Shown piece after piece: positions 55,722 to 64,000 of a DNA stretch of 64,000 nucleotides. This DNA is from Massilia sp. H6 (GTDB lineage Bacteria > Pseudomonadota > Gammaproteobacteria > Burkholderiales > Burkholderiaceae_D). The notes under the pieces are model-generated. The model saw only the letters and a list, made by a program, of their open reading frames with translations. It did not search any database and had not been told where the DNA came from. The stretch spans positions 1,612,001-1,676,000 of the forward strand of contig NZ_CP103371.1 of assembly GCF_024802625.1 (NCBI RefSeq), written 5' to 3'. Both the position numbers and the translations under genes were made by a program. The number at the start of each line of letters is the position of its first letter. The first letter of the stretch is position 1.

Positions 55722-56720
55722 ATGAAGATTCTGGTTACTGGCGGCATGGGCTATATCGGCTCGCACACCGTCGTCGAATTGCAGAAGGCGGGCCATGACG
55801 TGGTCGTGGTCGACAACCTGTCCAACGCCGATGCGTCGGTGCAGGACCGCGTGCAGAAAATTTCGGGCAAGACCTTTGTCTTGGAGCAGGCCGATATCCG
55901 CGACCGCGCGGCCCTGGAGCGGGTCTTCGGCGCCCACCAGGTCGAGGCGGTGATCCATTTCGCCGGCCTCAAGGCGGTCGGCGAGTCGGTGGCCCAGCCG
56001 CTGCGCTACTACGACAACAACGTCAACGGCAGTGTCATCCTGTTCGAGACGATGGCCAAGTTCGGCGTCAGGTCGCTGGTGTTTTCGTCTTCGGCCACGG
56101 TCTACGGCGACCCGGCCTCGGTGCCGATCCGCGAAGACTTTCCGCTTTCGGCCACCAATCCCTATGGCCGCAGCAAGCTGATGATCGAGGACATCCTGCG
56201 CGACCTGGCCAAGGCCGAGCCGGACTGGCGCATCGCGCTGCTGCGCTACTTCAATCCGGTCGGCGCCCACGAAACCGGCCTGATCGGCGAAGAGCCGAAC
56301 GGCATCCCGAACAATCTCGTGCCCTATATCGCCCAGGTCGCCAACGGCCAGCGCGACAAGCTGTCGGTGTTCGGCGGCGACTACCCGACCCCGGACGGCA
56401 CCGGACTGCGCGACTACATCCACGTGGTCGACCTGGCCATTGGCCATGTCAAGACCCTGGAGCGCCTGGCCAAGGGGCCGGGCATCCTGACCTATAACCT
56501 CGGTACTGGCCGCGGCAACAGCGTGCTGGAAATGGTGCGCGCTTTCGAGGCGGCCTGCGGACGCCCGATTCCCTACCAGATCGTCGATCGCCGTCCGGGC
56601 GACGTGGCCAAGTGCTACGCCGACCCGGCGCATGCACGCGAAGAGCTGGGCTGGACTGCCGAGCGCGATGTCGCGCAAATGTGCGCCGACGTCTGGCGCT
56701 ACCAAACCACAGCGAAATAA
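55722..56720 (+). CDS. galE: UDP-glucose 4-epimerase
   Basis: A 332-residue SDR epimerase interconverting UDP-Glc and UDP-Gal. NAD-binding GGMGYIGSHT opens the chain, followed by HFAGLKAVGESV, the Ser/Tyr/Lys catalytic set in SSSATVYGDP and NPYGRSKLMIED, RYFNPVGAHETGLIGE and GLRDYIHVVDLAIGHV. Normal length and complete. It starts 101 bp after the GT26 gene and supplies UDP-galactose to the polysaccharide pathway; 16 bp separate it from the nucleotidyltransferase gene. Confidence 0.96.
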   Translation: MKILVTGGMGYIGSHTVVELQKAGHDVVVVDNLSNADASVQDRVQKISGKTFVLEQADIRDRAALERVFGAHQVEAVIHFAGLKAVGESVAQPLRYYDNNVNGSVILFETMAKFGVRSLVFSSSATVYGDPASVPIREDFPLSATNPYGRSKLMIEDILRDLAKAEPDWRIALLRYFNPVGAHETGLIGEEPNGIPNNLVPYIAQVANGQRDKLSVFGGDYPTPDGTGLRDYIHVVDLAIGHVKTLERLAKGPGILTYNLGTGRGNSVLEMVRAFEAACGRPIPYQIVDRRPGDVAKCYADPAHAREELGWTAERDVAQMCADVWRYQTTAK

Positions 56721-56736
56721 ATCAAAGGACTGTCCG

Positions 56737-57915
56737 ATGAAAGCCATGATTCTTGCTGCGGGCAAAGGCACGCGCGTGCGCCCGCTGACCTACGACCTGC
56801 CAAAACCCATGATCCCGCTGCTGGGCAAGCCCGTGATGGCTTACCTGGTCGAGCATCTCAGAAAGCACGGCGTGACTGAAATCATGGTCAACGTCAGCTG
56901 GCTGCACGAAAAAATCGAAGAATACTTTGGCGAGGGCGAGCAGTTCGGCGTCCAGATCGGGTATTCGTTCGAAGGCTATATCAAGGACAATGGCGAAGTC
57001 GTGCCCGAGCCGATCGGCTCGGCCGGCGGCATGAAGAAGATCCAGGAATTCGGCGGCTTCTTCGACGACACCACCATCGTGCTGTGCGGCGATGCCTTGA
57101 TCGATCTCGACCTCAAGGCAGCCCTGCTGGAGCATCGCCGCAAGGGCGCGATGGCCACCGTCATCACCAAAGAAGTTCCTTGGGACAAAGTCTCATCGTA
57201 TGGCGTCGTGGTCACCGACGCCGAAGGCCGCATTACCGAGTTCCAGGAAAAGCCGGCCGAAGCCGACGCCAAGTCCAATTTCATCTCGACCGGCATCTAT
57301 ATCTTCGAGCCTGAAGTCATCGACCTGATTCCGTCCGGGGTGTCGTTCGACATCGGCTCGCAGCTGTTCCCGCTGCTGGCCGAGCGCGGCCTGCCGTTCT
57401 TCGCCCAGGGCCGTCCGTTCAACTGGCTCGACATCGGCACCATGAGCGACTACTGGGAAGTGTTGCAAACCGTGCTCACCGGCGAGGTCAACCACATGGA
57501 CGTGCCGGGCATCCAGATCGAACCGGGCGTCTGGACCGGACTGAACACCAGCATCAACTGGGAAGGCACCACCATCGAGGGCCCCGTGTATATCGGTTCG
57601 AACGTCAAGATCGAGGCCGGCTCGCGCATCGTCGGCCCGACCTGGATCGGCCATGGCAGCCACATCTGCGAAGGCGCGGAAGTGGTGCGTAGCGTGTTGT
57701 TCGAATACACACGGGTGTTGCATGATGTAACATTGCACGAAATGATCGTTTTCAAGGATTACAGTGTCGACCGCAAGGGCGAGATGAAGCACGCTTCCGA
57801 GTATTCGTCGAGGGAGTGGCTCAACGCGCGTGACCGCCGATGCTCCGGTCGCAACGAGGCCGATGGCCCGAACGAAAACGAATCCGAAAAAATGAGAGAG
57901 AAAGTCAGCGCATGA
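56737..57915 (+). CDS. NDP-sugar pyrophosphorylase (mannose-1-phosphate guanylyltransferase/RmlA-like) with left-handed beta-helix
   Basis: A 392-residue nucleotidyltransferase. The N-terminal part has the G-x-G-T-R signature (ILAAGKGTRVRPLTYDLPKPMIPLLGKPV) and ends in a WLDIGTMSDYWEVLQ motif near residue 240. The C-terminal part has hexapeptide repeats (TTIEGPVYIGSNVKIEAGS; VGPTWIGHGSHI). It could make GDP-mannose, UDP-glucose or dTDP-glucose; family subtype is uncertain. ATG is preceded by AAAGGA at 6-bp spacing. It overlaps manC by 4 bp. The C-terminal 40 residues are hydrophilic and may be poorly conserved. Confidence 0.82.
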   Translation: MKAMILAAGKGTRVRPLTYDLPKPMIPLLGKPVMAYLVEHLRKHGVTEIMVNVSWLHEKIEEYFGEGEQFGVQIGYSFEGYIKDNGEVVPEPIGSAGGMKKIQEFGGFFDDTTIVLCGDALIDLDLKAALLEHRRKGAMATVITKEVPWDKVSSYGVVVTDAEGRITEFQEKPAEADAKSNFISTGIYIFEPEVIDLIPSGVSFDIGSQLFPLLAERGLPFFAQGRPFNWLDIGTMSDYWEVLQTVLTGEVNHMDVPGIQIEPGVWTGLNTSINWEGTTIEGPVYIGSNVKIEAGSRIVGPTWIGHGSHICEGAEVVRSVLFEYTRVLHDVTLHEMIVFKDYSVDRKGEMKHASEYSSREWLNARDRRCSGRNEADGPNENESEKMREKVSA

Positions 57916-59330
57916 AAATTTACCCAGTCATCCTCTCCGGCGGCGCCGGCACTCGCCTTTGGCCGCTGTCGCGGGCCGTGCTGCCCAAGCAGCTGCTGCC
58001 GATTGTTGCTGATAAAACCATGCTGCAAGAAACCGCGCAGCGGGTGGCAGGCTGGCCGGGGCTGATGGCGCCGCTGGTAGTGTGCGGCAATGACCACCGC
58101 TTCATGGTGGCCGAACAGCTGCGCGAGATCGGCATCACGCCGCTTGGCATCCTGCTCGAGCCGGTCGGGCGCAATACCGCCCCGGCAGTCGCGGCGGCGG
58201 CCAATTACCTGAAGGCGATCGACCCGGAAGCCCGGATGCTGGTGCTGCCAGCCGACCATGTCATCGAGAACGGCGCCGCTTTCCGCGACGCCGTCGAGCG
58301 GGCCGTGACCCTGGTGGGGCAGGGCGCGCTGGCCACCTTCGGCATCGTGCCTAAGAACCCGGAAACCGGCTATGGCTATATCCGCCGCGGCCAGAGCGTC
58401 GCCGGATGTGGCGACTGCTACGAGGTGGCGCGCTTCGTCGAGAAGCCCGATGCCGCCACCGCCCAGTCCTTCCTGGACGAAGGCGGCTATTACTGGAACA
58501 GCGGCATGTTCATGTTCGGCGCGCAGCGCTTCCTCGACGAGCTGCAGGCGCATGCGCCGGCCATCGCCGAGGCGGCCGAACAGGCCGTGCGCACCGGCTA
58601 CCGCGATCTCGACTTCTGCCGCCTGGACGAAGCGGCGTTTTCCAGCAGCCCGTCCGACTCGATCGACTACGCCGTGATGGAAAAGACCCGGCACGCCGCC
58701 GTGGTGCCGGCCGACATCGGCTGGAACGACGTCGGCTCCTGGACCGCGCTGTGGGAAGTGCAGCAAAAAGACCAGAATGGCAATGCCTGCCGCGGCGACG
58801 TCTACCTCGACGGCGTGAAGAATTCGCTGGTGCGCGCCGAGAGCCGCATCGTGGCCGTGGTCGGGGTCGAGGACATCGTCGTGGTCGAGACCCAGGACGC
58901 AGTACTGGTCGCCCACAAGAGCCAGGTCCAGCGCGTCAAGCAGGTGGTCGACCATCTCAAGTCCAGCGCGCGCACCGAGCACCTGCACCACACCAGGGTG
59001 TACCGCCCATGGGGCCACTACGAAGGCATCGATGCCGGCGAGCGCTTCCAGGTCAAGCGCATCACTGTCAAGCCGGGCGAGAAGCTGTCGCTGCAGATGC
59101 ACCATCACCGCGCCGAGCACTGGGTCGTGGTGTCGGGCACGGCGCGCGTGACCTGCGGCGAGAAGGTCAGCCTGCTGTCCGAAAACGAATCGACCTATAT
59201 CCCGATCGGCATGAATCACCGCCTGGAAAATCCGGGCAAGCTGCCACTGCACATCATCGAAGTCCAGTCCGGCAGCTACCTCGGCGAAGACGACATCGTG
59301 CGCTTCGAGGATATCTACCAGCGCGCCTGA
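57912..59330 (+). CDS. manC: Bifunctional mannose-1-phosphate guanylyltransferase/mannose-6-phosphate isomerase
   Basis: A 472-residue type II PMI/GMP enzyme making GDP-mannose. The N-terminal domain has SGGAGTRLWPLSRA and RFVEKPDAATAQSFL, with WNDVGSWTALWE near residue 275. The C-terminal cupin isomerase domain shows RPWGHYEGIDAGERFQVKR and the metal site MHHHRAEHWVVVSG (HxH and downstream His). The ATG overlaps the previous stop by 4 bp. It is the last gene of the EPS run, followed by a strong hairpin. GDP-mannose would serve as donor and as precursor for GDP-fucose. Confidence 0.95.
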   Translation: MKIYPVILSGGAGTRLWPLSRAVLPKQLLPIVADKTMLQETAQRVAGWPGLMAPLVVCGNDHRFMVAEQLREIGITPLGILLEPVGRNTAPAVAAAANYLKAIDPEARMLVLPADHVIENGAAFRDAVERAVTLVGQGALATFGIVPKNPETGYGYIRRGQSVAGCGDCYEVARFVEKPDAATAQSFLDEGGYYWNSGMFMFGAQRFLDELQAHAPAIAEAAEQAVRTGYRDLDFCRLDEAAFSSSPSDSIDYAVMEKTRHAAVVPADIGWNDVGSWTALWEVQQKDQNGNACRGDVYLDGVKNSLVRAESRIVAVVGVEDIVVVETQDAVLVAHKSQVQRVKQVVDHLKSSARTEHLHHTRVYRPWGHYEGIDAGERFQVKRITVKPGEKLSLQMHHHRAEHWVVVSGTARVTCGEKVSLLSENESTYIPIGMNHRLENPGKLPLHIIEVQSGSYLGEDDIVRFEDIYQRA

Positions 59331-59350
59331 TTCCAGCACGCGTTCGCCGA

Positions 59351-59387
59351 CCAGGCCGCCACGAAACAAGCTGTCGTGGCGGCCTGG
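59351..59387 (+). terminator. Strong hairpin ending the EPS locus
   Basis: Perfect 14-bp stem (CCAGGCCGCCACGA / TCGTGGCGGCCTGG) around a 9-nt loop, 20 bp after the manC stop. It lacks a T-run, but its strength and place suggest the end of the transcript. Confidence 0.7.
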
Positions 59388-59484
59388 CGCATTCCAGGCC
59401 CGGTCTTGCCCAAGACAACCGTGCCAACCCACGCCGCGGCGCAGGCATACAATGCCCGAACCGGAACCGAGCGGGGGGATCATC

Positions 59485-60201
59485 ATGAAATCGATCATTG
59501 CTGCGGGAACCCTGGCGTTTGTGCTGGCTGCACCGGCGGTGCAAGCGCAAGGCGGCGCGCCCCTGCTGGACCTGACACTCTACGGCCAGCTCGAGCGCTG
59601 GCTCGGGGCCGGCCGACTCGACCTGCAGAACCTCTACACACGGGGGGCGGGCGATAACTCGCTCGACTTCCACGCCGCCGTCGATGGCCGCGGCAGTACC
59701 TTTACGCTCATGCAAGTGAGCAATGCCAGCGGCGGCCGCTGGCTGGTCGGGGGCTACAACCCCCAGGGCTGGTCGTCCACGGACGGCTGGCATGTCACCG
59801 AGCGCTCCTGGCAGCGTACCGCTTTCCTGTTCAACTATACCGATCCGCGCGTCTGGCGCCAGGTGGCATCCGACAATGTCTTGCCGAGCCGGGGCGAACG
59901 CCAGACCTATAACGCACCCGACCACGGCCCCACTTTCGGCGCCGGCCCCGACCTGCTGGTGAACGACCGGCTCGACACCGCGCTGTCCTGGCAGGTGTCG
60001 TATGGCCTGCTCGAAGGCGAGACCGAAGGCCGCAGCATCATCGACCTGAGCCGCGGTGGCCAGTTGTTCCAGGTCGATGCACTCGAACTGTATTCGGTGT
60101 CGGTTGTCCCCGAGCCCGGTCGCTGGACCATGCTCGCGGCCGGCCTGGGCGTGCTGGGCTGGGCCGGCATGCGGCGCCAAAGGCGCGTGCGCGCCGGCTG
60201 A
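59485..60201 (+). CDS. PEP-CTERM-anchored TLDc-domain-like protein
   Basis: A 238-residue exported protein: signal peptide (AAGTLAFVLAAPAVQAQ), a TLDc-like core (LYTRGAGDNSLDFHAAVDGRGSTFTLMQV, then GGRWLVGGYNPQGW and RTAFLFNYTD), and a C-terminal sorting signal made of VPEP at about 207-210, a hydrophobic helix (WTMLAAGLGVLGWAGM) and a basic tail (RRQRRVRAG). The exosortase should cleave near VPEP. The ATG was chosen to place the signal peptide first; an upstream in-frame ATG adds 11 residues. It lies just past the EPS terminator and probably belongs to the XrtB or XrtA regulon. Confidence 0.85.
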   Translation: MKSIIAAGTLAFVLAAPAVQAQGGAPLLDLTLYGQLERWLGAGRLDLQNLYTRGAGDNSLDFHAAVDGRGSTFTLMQVSNASGGRWLVGGYNPQGWSSTDGWHVTERSWQRTAFLFNYTDPRVWRQVASDNVLPSRGERQTYNAPDHGPTFGAGPDLLVNDRLDTALSWQVSYGLLEGETEGRSIIDLSRGGQLFQVDALELYSVSVVPEPGRWTMLAAGLGVLGWAGMRRQRRVRAG

Positions 60202-60232
60202 GGGGGCGCGAGCCAGGCGGCGATATGGCATC

Positions 60233-61372
60233 ATGAGGTCGGGGCCCGGTGCGGTTTCCCCACACCTGCGACCTTCATGTGACCTCCATGCGACCTCCAT
60301 GCGACCACCATGCCACGCCGTCCTGCCAGTCATTGCCTGCGCCCTGGGCGCTTTGTTCCATGCAACGCAGGCTGCCGCCGCGCTCAAGCCCGCTCAGCTG
60401 GCGATCGTCATCAACGACGCCGATCCCGACAGCGTGGCCATGGGCGAGTACTACCGCAAGCGGCGCGGCATCCCGGCGACCAATGTGGTGCACGTGAGCA
60501 TTCCGGGCAAGCCGCGCAGCATCGGCGTGGCGCAGTTCCGCCTGCTTAAGCAAGCCATCGACAGCAAGCTCGGGCCTTCCATACAGGCCGTGCTGATGGT
60601 CTGGACCGCCCCGTATGCGGTGCAGTGCAATGCAATTACTGCCGCCTACACCCTCGGCTACGACGCCCGCCAATGCGCGCACACCTGCGCCGCAGGCCAG
60701 CCCAGTGCTTACTTCAACAGCGCGTCGAAGCGCCCGTATACCGACCACGGCCTGCGCCCGTCAATGCTGTTGCCGACCGCCTTGCCACCCATCGCCGGGC
60801 CGCCGGCAAGTCTAGCACCGGAGCAGGCACGCCAGGGCGCGCAAGCGCTGGTCGAGCGCGGCGTGGCGGCGGGCGCGCGCAGCCTGCCCGCCAGCGCGTA
60901 TTACCTGGCGACCTCGGAAGTTGCGCGCAACAGCCGCGCCGGCTTCTTTCCGCCGGCCGGACACCTGCCTGCGCACCGGCTGACCATCCGGCGCATGACA
61001 GCCGATGTGCTCGAGGGTGCACACGACGTCCTGGTCTACCAGACCGGCATGGCCCAGGTGGCAAAACTCGAGACGCTAGCATTCGTGCCGGGTGCGCTGG
61101 CCGATCACCTGACCTCGCATGGGGGAGACTTGCTCGGCAGCAGCCAGATGAGCAGCCTGCGCTGGCTGGCGGCTGGCGCTACTGCCAGCTATGGCACCGT
61201 GAGCGAGCCCTGCAACCATTGGCAAAAATTTCCGAATTCCGCCGTCTTGCTGCGCCGCTATCTCGGCGGCGACAGCGCCATCGAAGCCTACTGGAAAAGC
61301 GTCGCCTGGCCAGCCCAGGGCCTGTTCATCGGGGAACCGCTGGCCGCGCCTTATGCGGTCGCCAGCAACTGA
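60233..61372 (+). CDS. TIGR03790-family exported protein
   Basis: A protein of about 379 residues (or 357 if it begins at the ATG at 60299, which gives a cleaner signal peptide MRPPCHAVLPVIACALGALF). The conserved start of the mature region, LAIVINDADPDSVAMGEYYRKRRGIPATNVVHVSIPG, and MVWTAPYAVQCNAITAAYTLGYD mark the TIGR03790 family, which tends to occur in exosortase/PEP-CTERM genomes and has unknown function. Four 11-bp repeats lie across the candidate start codons. Several Cys residues suggest periplasmic disulfides. Confidence 0.8.
   Translation: MRSGPGAVSPHLRPSCDLHATSMRPPCHAVLPVIACALGALFHATQAAAALKPAQLAIVINDADPDSVAMGEYYRKRRGIPATNVVHVSIPGKPRSIGVAQFRLLKQAIDSKLGPSIQAVLMVWTAPYAVQCNAITAAYTLGYDARQCAHTCAAGQPSAYFNSASKRPYTDHGLRPSMLLPTALPPIAGPPASLAPEQARQGAQALVERGVAAGARSLPASAYYLATSEVARNSRAGFFPPAGHLPAHRLTIRRMTADVLEGAHDVLVYQTGMAQVAKLETLAFVPGALADHLTSHGGDLLGSSQMSSLRWLAAGATASYGTVSEPCNHWQKFPNSAVLLRRYLGGDSAIEAYWKSVAWPAQGLFIGEPLAAPYAVASN
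60269..60312 (+). repeat. Four 11-bp tandem repeats at the start of the TIGR03790 gene
   Basis: Units at 60269, 60280, 60291 and 60302 share the form (c/t)gacc(t/a)(t/c)catg, each ending in ATG. Because 11 is not a multiple of three, gain or loss of a unit would shift the frame between the upstream ATG and the body of the gene. Confidence 0.7.
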
Positions 61373-61556
61373 CTGTGGCGGTTTTCCGACAGTTCAGTAC
61401 CGCGCTCCCCGTCTTTTATTTCTTGCAATCAAGTCTTTCCCTTTTTGTCATCAAGTTGTCAACTAACTTATTTACTATGCATTTTGCTAATGGTAAATTT
61501 CGTTGCGCCAAGAAATTTCTTGTGACAATTATCTGTTCTACCTCACCAGGATCCCC

Positions 61557-64000
61557 ATGAACACCTTCCTCGCTTCGAACACGACCCCCGGACGGCGCAC
61601 GGTACTGGCCGCACTCCTTGCCGGCTTGACGGTGTCCGCTGTTGCCGCACCGGCCGATGTGGTCATCAGCCAGGTGTACGGAGGCGGCGGTAACTCCGGC
61701 GCGACCTTCCGCCACGATTTCATTGAAATCTTCAACCGCAGCGGCGCCCCGGTGGCGATCGGCGGCTGGAGCGTGCAGTACGCGTCGAGCAGCGGCAGTT
61801 CGTGGCAGGTGACGGCGATCCCGGATGGGGTGCAATTGCAACCGGGTCAGTACTACCTGATCCGCCAAGCAATGGGAAATGGCGGAACGGTCGACGTGCC
61901 ATCGGATATCCAGGGCACGATCCCGATGGCGGGCAGCGCCGGCAAGGTTGCGCTGGTCAGCGCGAAGACGGCGCTGGCCGGCACCAATCCGAGCGGCGTG
62001 CCGGTGGTCGACCTGGTCGGCTATGGCAATGCCAACGGTTTCGAAGGCAGCGCCGGCACGCCGGCCCTGAGCAATTCCACCTCGGCTTCGCGCAAGAGCA
62101 ACGGCTGCCAGGATACCGATTCGAACGCGGCCGACTTCACGTCCGGCGCCGTGGCGCCACGCAAGAGCGACAGTCCGTTCAATGCCTGCGTCCCGACCGG
62201 GCCTGTGGCCGAGCCGATCGTGGCCACCTGCCCGGCCTCGCTGTCACGCCCCCACGGCCAGAGCGCTTCCAGCGCCTTGAGCGCGATCGACAAGGACAGT
62301 CGCGTTACCGGCGCTGCCATCAGCTCCAGCCCGGTCAGCGGTATCCGCCTCGAGAACTTCGCGCCGTCCGGGACGAACAACAGCGCCGCCTCGGTCACAC
62401 TGGTGGCCGATGCCTCGGTGGCGCCGGGCAACCATCCGGTGGTCATTCTTTTCACCAACGACGCCAACCAGTCGCAGAGCTGCACCGTCACCGTGAGCAG
62501 CAGCGGCAACCTGGCGATCCCGGTGATCCAGGGCGCCGGCGCGACCAGCCCCTATGCCGGCACGGTCCAGACCACCGAAGGCGTGATCACTGCCAAGGTC
62601 GGCAGTGGCTATTTCATCCAGGACGCAAGCGGCGACAACGATCCAACCACCTCGGACGGCCTCTATGTATTTGGCAGCACCGACGGCCAGGTAGGCGAGC
62701 TGGTGCGCGTTACCGGGCTGGTGACCGAATACCTGCCCACTGGTGCGTCCAGCACCTATACCGAGCTGACCAATACGACCTCGTCGGTGATCGGACCGGG
62801 CCCGATGATTGCCGCCACCAACATCGCGTTCCCGAGCGCCAGCCTCGAGCCCTATGAAGGCATGCTGGTGCGCATCAATGGCACGCTGACGGTCAACCAG
62901 AATGCCTATGTCGGCACGCGCGGCGAGCTCACCTTGTCGAGCGGCCGCCGCGAAATCCCGACCAACCGCTACCGTCCCGGCACGCCAGAAGCACTGGCGC
63001 TGGCGGCATCTAATGCCAGTAACGAGATCGTACTGGACGACGGCCTGTTCGTGACCCCGCCGACGATTCCCTATCTTGGCCAGGACAATACCGTGCGCGC
63101 CGGCGATACCGTGACCGGTCTCGAAGGCGTGCTCGATTTCGGATCGCTTGGCGGCGGCGGTGCCGGCTTCAAGCTGCAGCCGACCGTGGCGCCGGTATTT
63201 TCGCGCAGCAACCCTCGTCAGGGCGCGCCGGCACTGCCGGCCGGGGTCAAGGTGGCCAGCGCCAATGTGCTGAACTTCTTTACGACCTTCTCGGACGGCG
63301 CCAACGTCGACGGCGCGACCGGGCAGGGCTGCACCATCGGCAGCACCACCCGCGCCAGCAATTGCCGTGGCGCCAACAACATGTTGGAATTCGTGCGTCA
63401 GCGCGACAAGATCGTCAAATCGCTGGCCGCGCTCAATGCCGACGTGGTGGGCCTGATGGAAATCCAGAACAATGGCGATACCGCCGTGTCCTACCTGGTC
63501 GGCAGCCTCAACCAGGCGCTGGGCGGCACCGTGTACGCCGTAGTGCCTAAGCCTCCCGCGACCGGCACCGACGCCATCCGCGTTGCCATGATCTACAAGC
63601 CAGCCGTCCTCACCCTGGCCGGCCCGGCCCTGTCGGACGACCACGGCGTCAACAACCGTCCGCCGATGGCGCAGACCTTCAGGGCCGTCAATGGCGCCAC
63701 GTTCTCGGTCATCGTCAACCACCTGAAAGCCAAGGCGGGTTGTCCATCGGGCACGGGCCCGGATACCAACCGCGGCGACGGCCAGGGCTGCTGGAATGCC
63801 ACCCGCGTCGAGCAGGCCGAGCGCCTTGCCAACAGCTTCATTCCGCAGGTCAAGGCAAGTGCCGGCGACGAGGACGTGCTGGTTATCGGTGACATGAACG
63901 CCTACGGCTTCGAAGACCCGATCGCCACCCTGACCGGCACCGGCCTGGTCAATGAGCTCGAGCGCTTCGTACGCCCGCACGGCATGGTGTATTCGTATGT
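61557..64000 (+). CDS. ExeM/NucH-family extracellular endonuclease with lamin-tail domain (3' end outside window)
   Basis: 814 codons are visible. Signal peptide (RRTVLAALLAGLTVSAVAAP) with a lamin-tail domain next (VVISQVYGGGGNSGATFRHDFIEIFNRSG and GWSVQYASSSG). A middle beta-rich region includes OB-fold-like domains (TTEGVITAKVGSGYFIQDASGD). The C-terminal EEP-nuclease domain has VASANVLNFFTTF, VVGLMEIQNNGD, IRVAMIYKP, the IVNHLKAK-x-GC motif and VIGDMNAYGFEDP. Architecture matches ExeM/NucH secreted DNases. The remaining catalytic His and any anchor lie outside the window. It may act on extracellular DNA in the biofilm. Confidence 0.92.
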   Translation, partial: MNTFLASNTTPGRRTVLAALLAGLTVSAVAAPADVVISQVYGGGGNSGATFRHDFIEIFNRSGAPVAIGGWSVQYASSSGSSWQVTAIPDGVQLQPGQYYLIRQAMGNGGTVDVPSDIQGTIPMAGSAGKVALVSAKTALAGTNPSGVPVVDLVGYGNANGFEGSAGTPALSNSTSASRKSNGCQDTDSNAADFTSGAVAPRKSDSPFNACVPTGPVAEPIVATCPASLSRPHGQSASSALSAIDKDSRVTGAAISSSPVSGIRLENFAPSGTNNSAASVTLVADASVAPGNHPVVILFTNDANQSQSCTVTVSSSGNLAIPVIQGAGATSPYAGTVQTTEGVITAKVGSGYFIQDASGDNDPTTSDGLYVFGSTDGQVGELVRVTGLVTEYLPTGASSTYTELTNTTSSVIGPGPMIAATNIAFPSASLEPYEGMLVRINGTLTVNQNAYVGTRGELTLSSGRREIPTNRYRPGTPEALALAASNASNEIVLDDGLFVTPPTIPYLGQDNTVRAGDTVTGLEGVLDFGSLGGGGAGFKLQPTVAPVFSRSNPRQGAPALPAGVKVASANVLNFFTTFSDGANVDGATGQGCTIGSTTRASNCRGANNMLEFVRQRDKIVKSLAALNADVVGLMEIQNNGDTAVSYLVGSLNQALGGTVYAVVPKPPATGTDAIRVAMIYKPAVLTLAGPALSDDHGVNNRPPMAQTFRAVNGATFSVIVNHLKAKAGCPSGTGPDTNRGDGQGCWNATRVEQAERLANSFIPQVKASAGDEDVLVIGDMNAYGFEDPIATLTGTGLVNELERFVRPHGMVYSY

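Noticed and set aside
30497-59330. EPS locus as a recently acquired foreign island
   Set aside because: Its base composition and codon style look like the flanking housekeeping genes, and no mobile-element genes or flanking repeats were found.

Overview
The window is GC-rich betaproteobacterial chromosome, most likely Oxalobacteraceae of the Massilia/Telluria/Duganella/Janthinobacterium type. The grounds are the exbB-exbD-lpxK-Trm112-kdsB-adk gene order, a complete exosortase B (XrtB) exopolysaccharide locus with EpsD-EpsI homologues, and the Fe-superoxide dismutase, Uup and PEP-CTERM/TIGR03790 proteins. I see no transposase, integrase, phage gene or CRISPR array.

Layout. Positions 1-9.7 kb hold a truncated tartrate/D-malate-type dehydrogenase with a divergent LysR regulator, a DUF2254 membrane protein, a bifunctional glucosylglycerol-phosphate phosphatase/synthase next to an MscS channel (an osmotic-stress pair), a TerC-CBS-CorC membrane protein, a small exported protein and sodB. 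xseA follows at 9.7-11.1 kb. Between xseA and exbB lies about 1 kb of non-coding DNA. It carries six copies of one composite element: an IHF-type site (WATCAA-N4-TTR) placed exactly 41 bp before a DnaA box (TTRTCCACA), which is itself followed after exactly 5 bp by an inverted box-like half. This is the most unusual feature of the window and resembles an amplified datA-type DnaA/IHF locus. Positions 12.2-16.0 kb hold exbB, exbD, lpxK, a Trm112-like gene, kdsB and adk (envelope energisation, lipid A/KDO synthesis and nucleotide metabolism).

Positions 16.2-30.5 kb are mixed: a Lys/Gln/Asp repeat protein, an SDR dehydrogenase behind a perfect palindrome, gamma-glutamyltransferase, a patatin / 14-blade-propeller hybrid histidine kinase / response regulator set, an acyl-CoA ligase with a MarR regulator, tRNA-Arg(CCT) and uup.

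Positions 30.5-59.4 kb are one large exopolysaccharide locus on the + strand. It contains a CAAX-type protease, EpsL, the priming glycosyl-phosphate transferase, GDP-fucose synthase (just behind what looks like a 14-codon fossil of gmd), EpsD-EpsE-EpsF-EpsG, XrtB, EpsI, a Wzy-like polymerase, a Wzx flippase, four glycosyltransferases, two heparinase/alginate-lyase-like proteins, WecB, a WecG/TagA transferase, GalE, a sugar nucleotidyltransferase and the bifunctional ManC. It ends at a 14-bp hairpin. Together these genes would make UDP-Gal, UDP-ManNAc, GDP-Man and possibly GDP-Fuc, assemble a lipid-linked repeat unit, flip and polymerise it, export it through the EpsE/EpsF/EpsL system and trim it with periplasmic lyases.

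Positions 59.5-64 kb hold a PEP-CTERM-anchored TLDc-like protein, a TIGR03790-family protein and the first part of an ExeM/NucH-type secreted nuclease that runs off the window. All are exported surface or extracellular proteins that fit an exosortase-encoding biofilm lifestyle.
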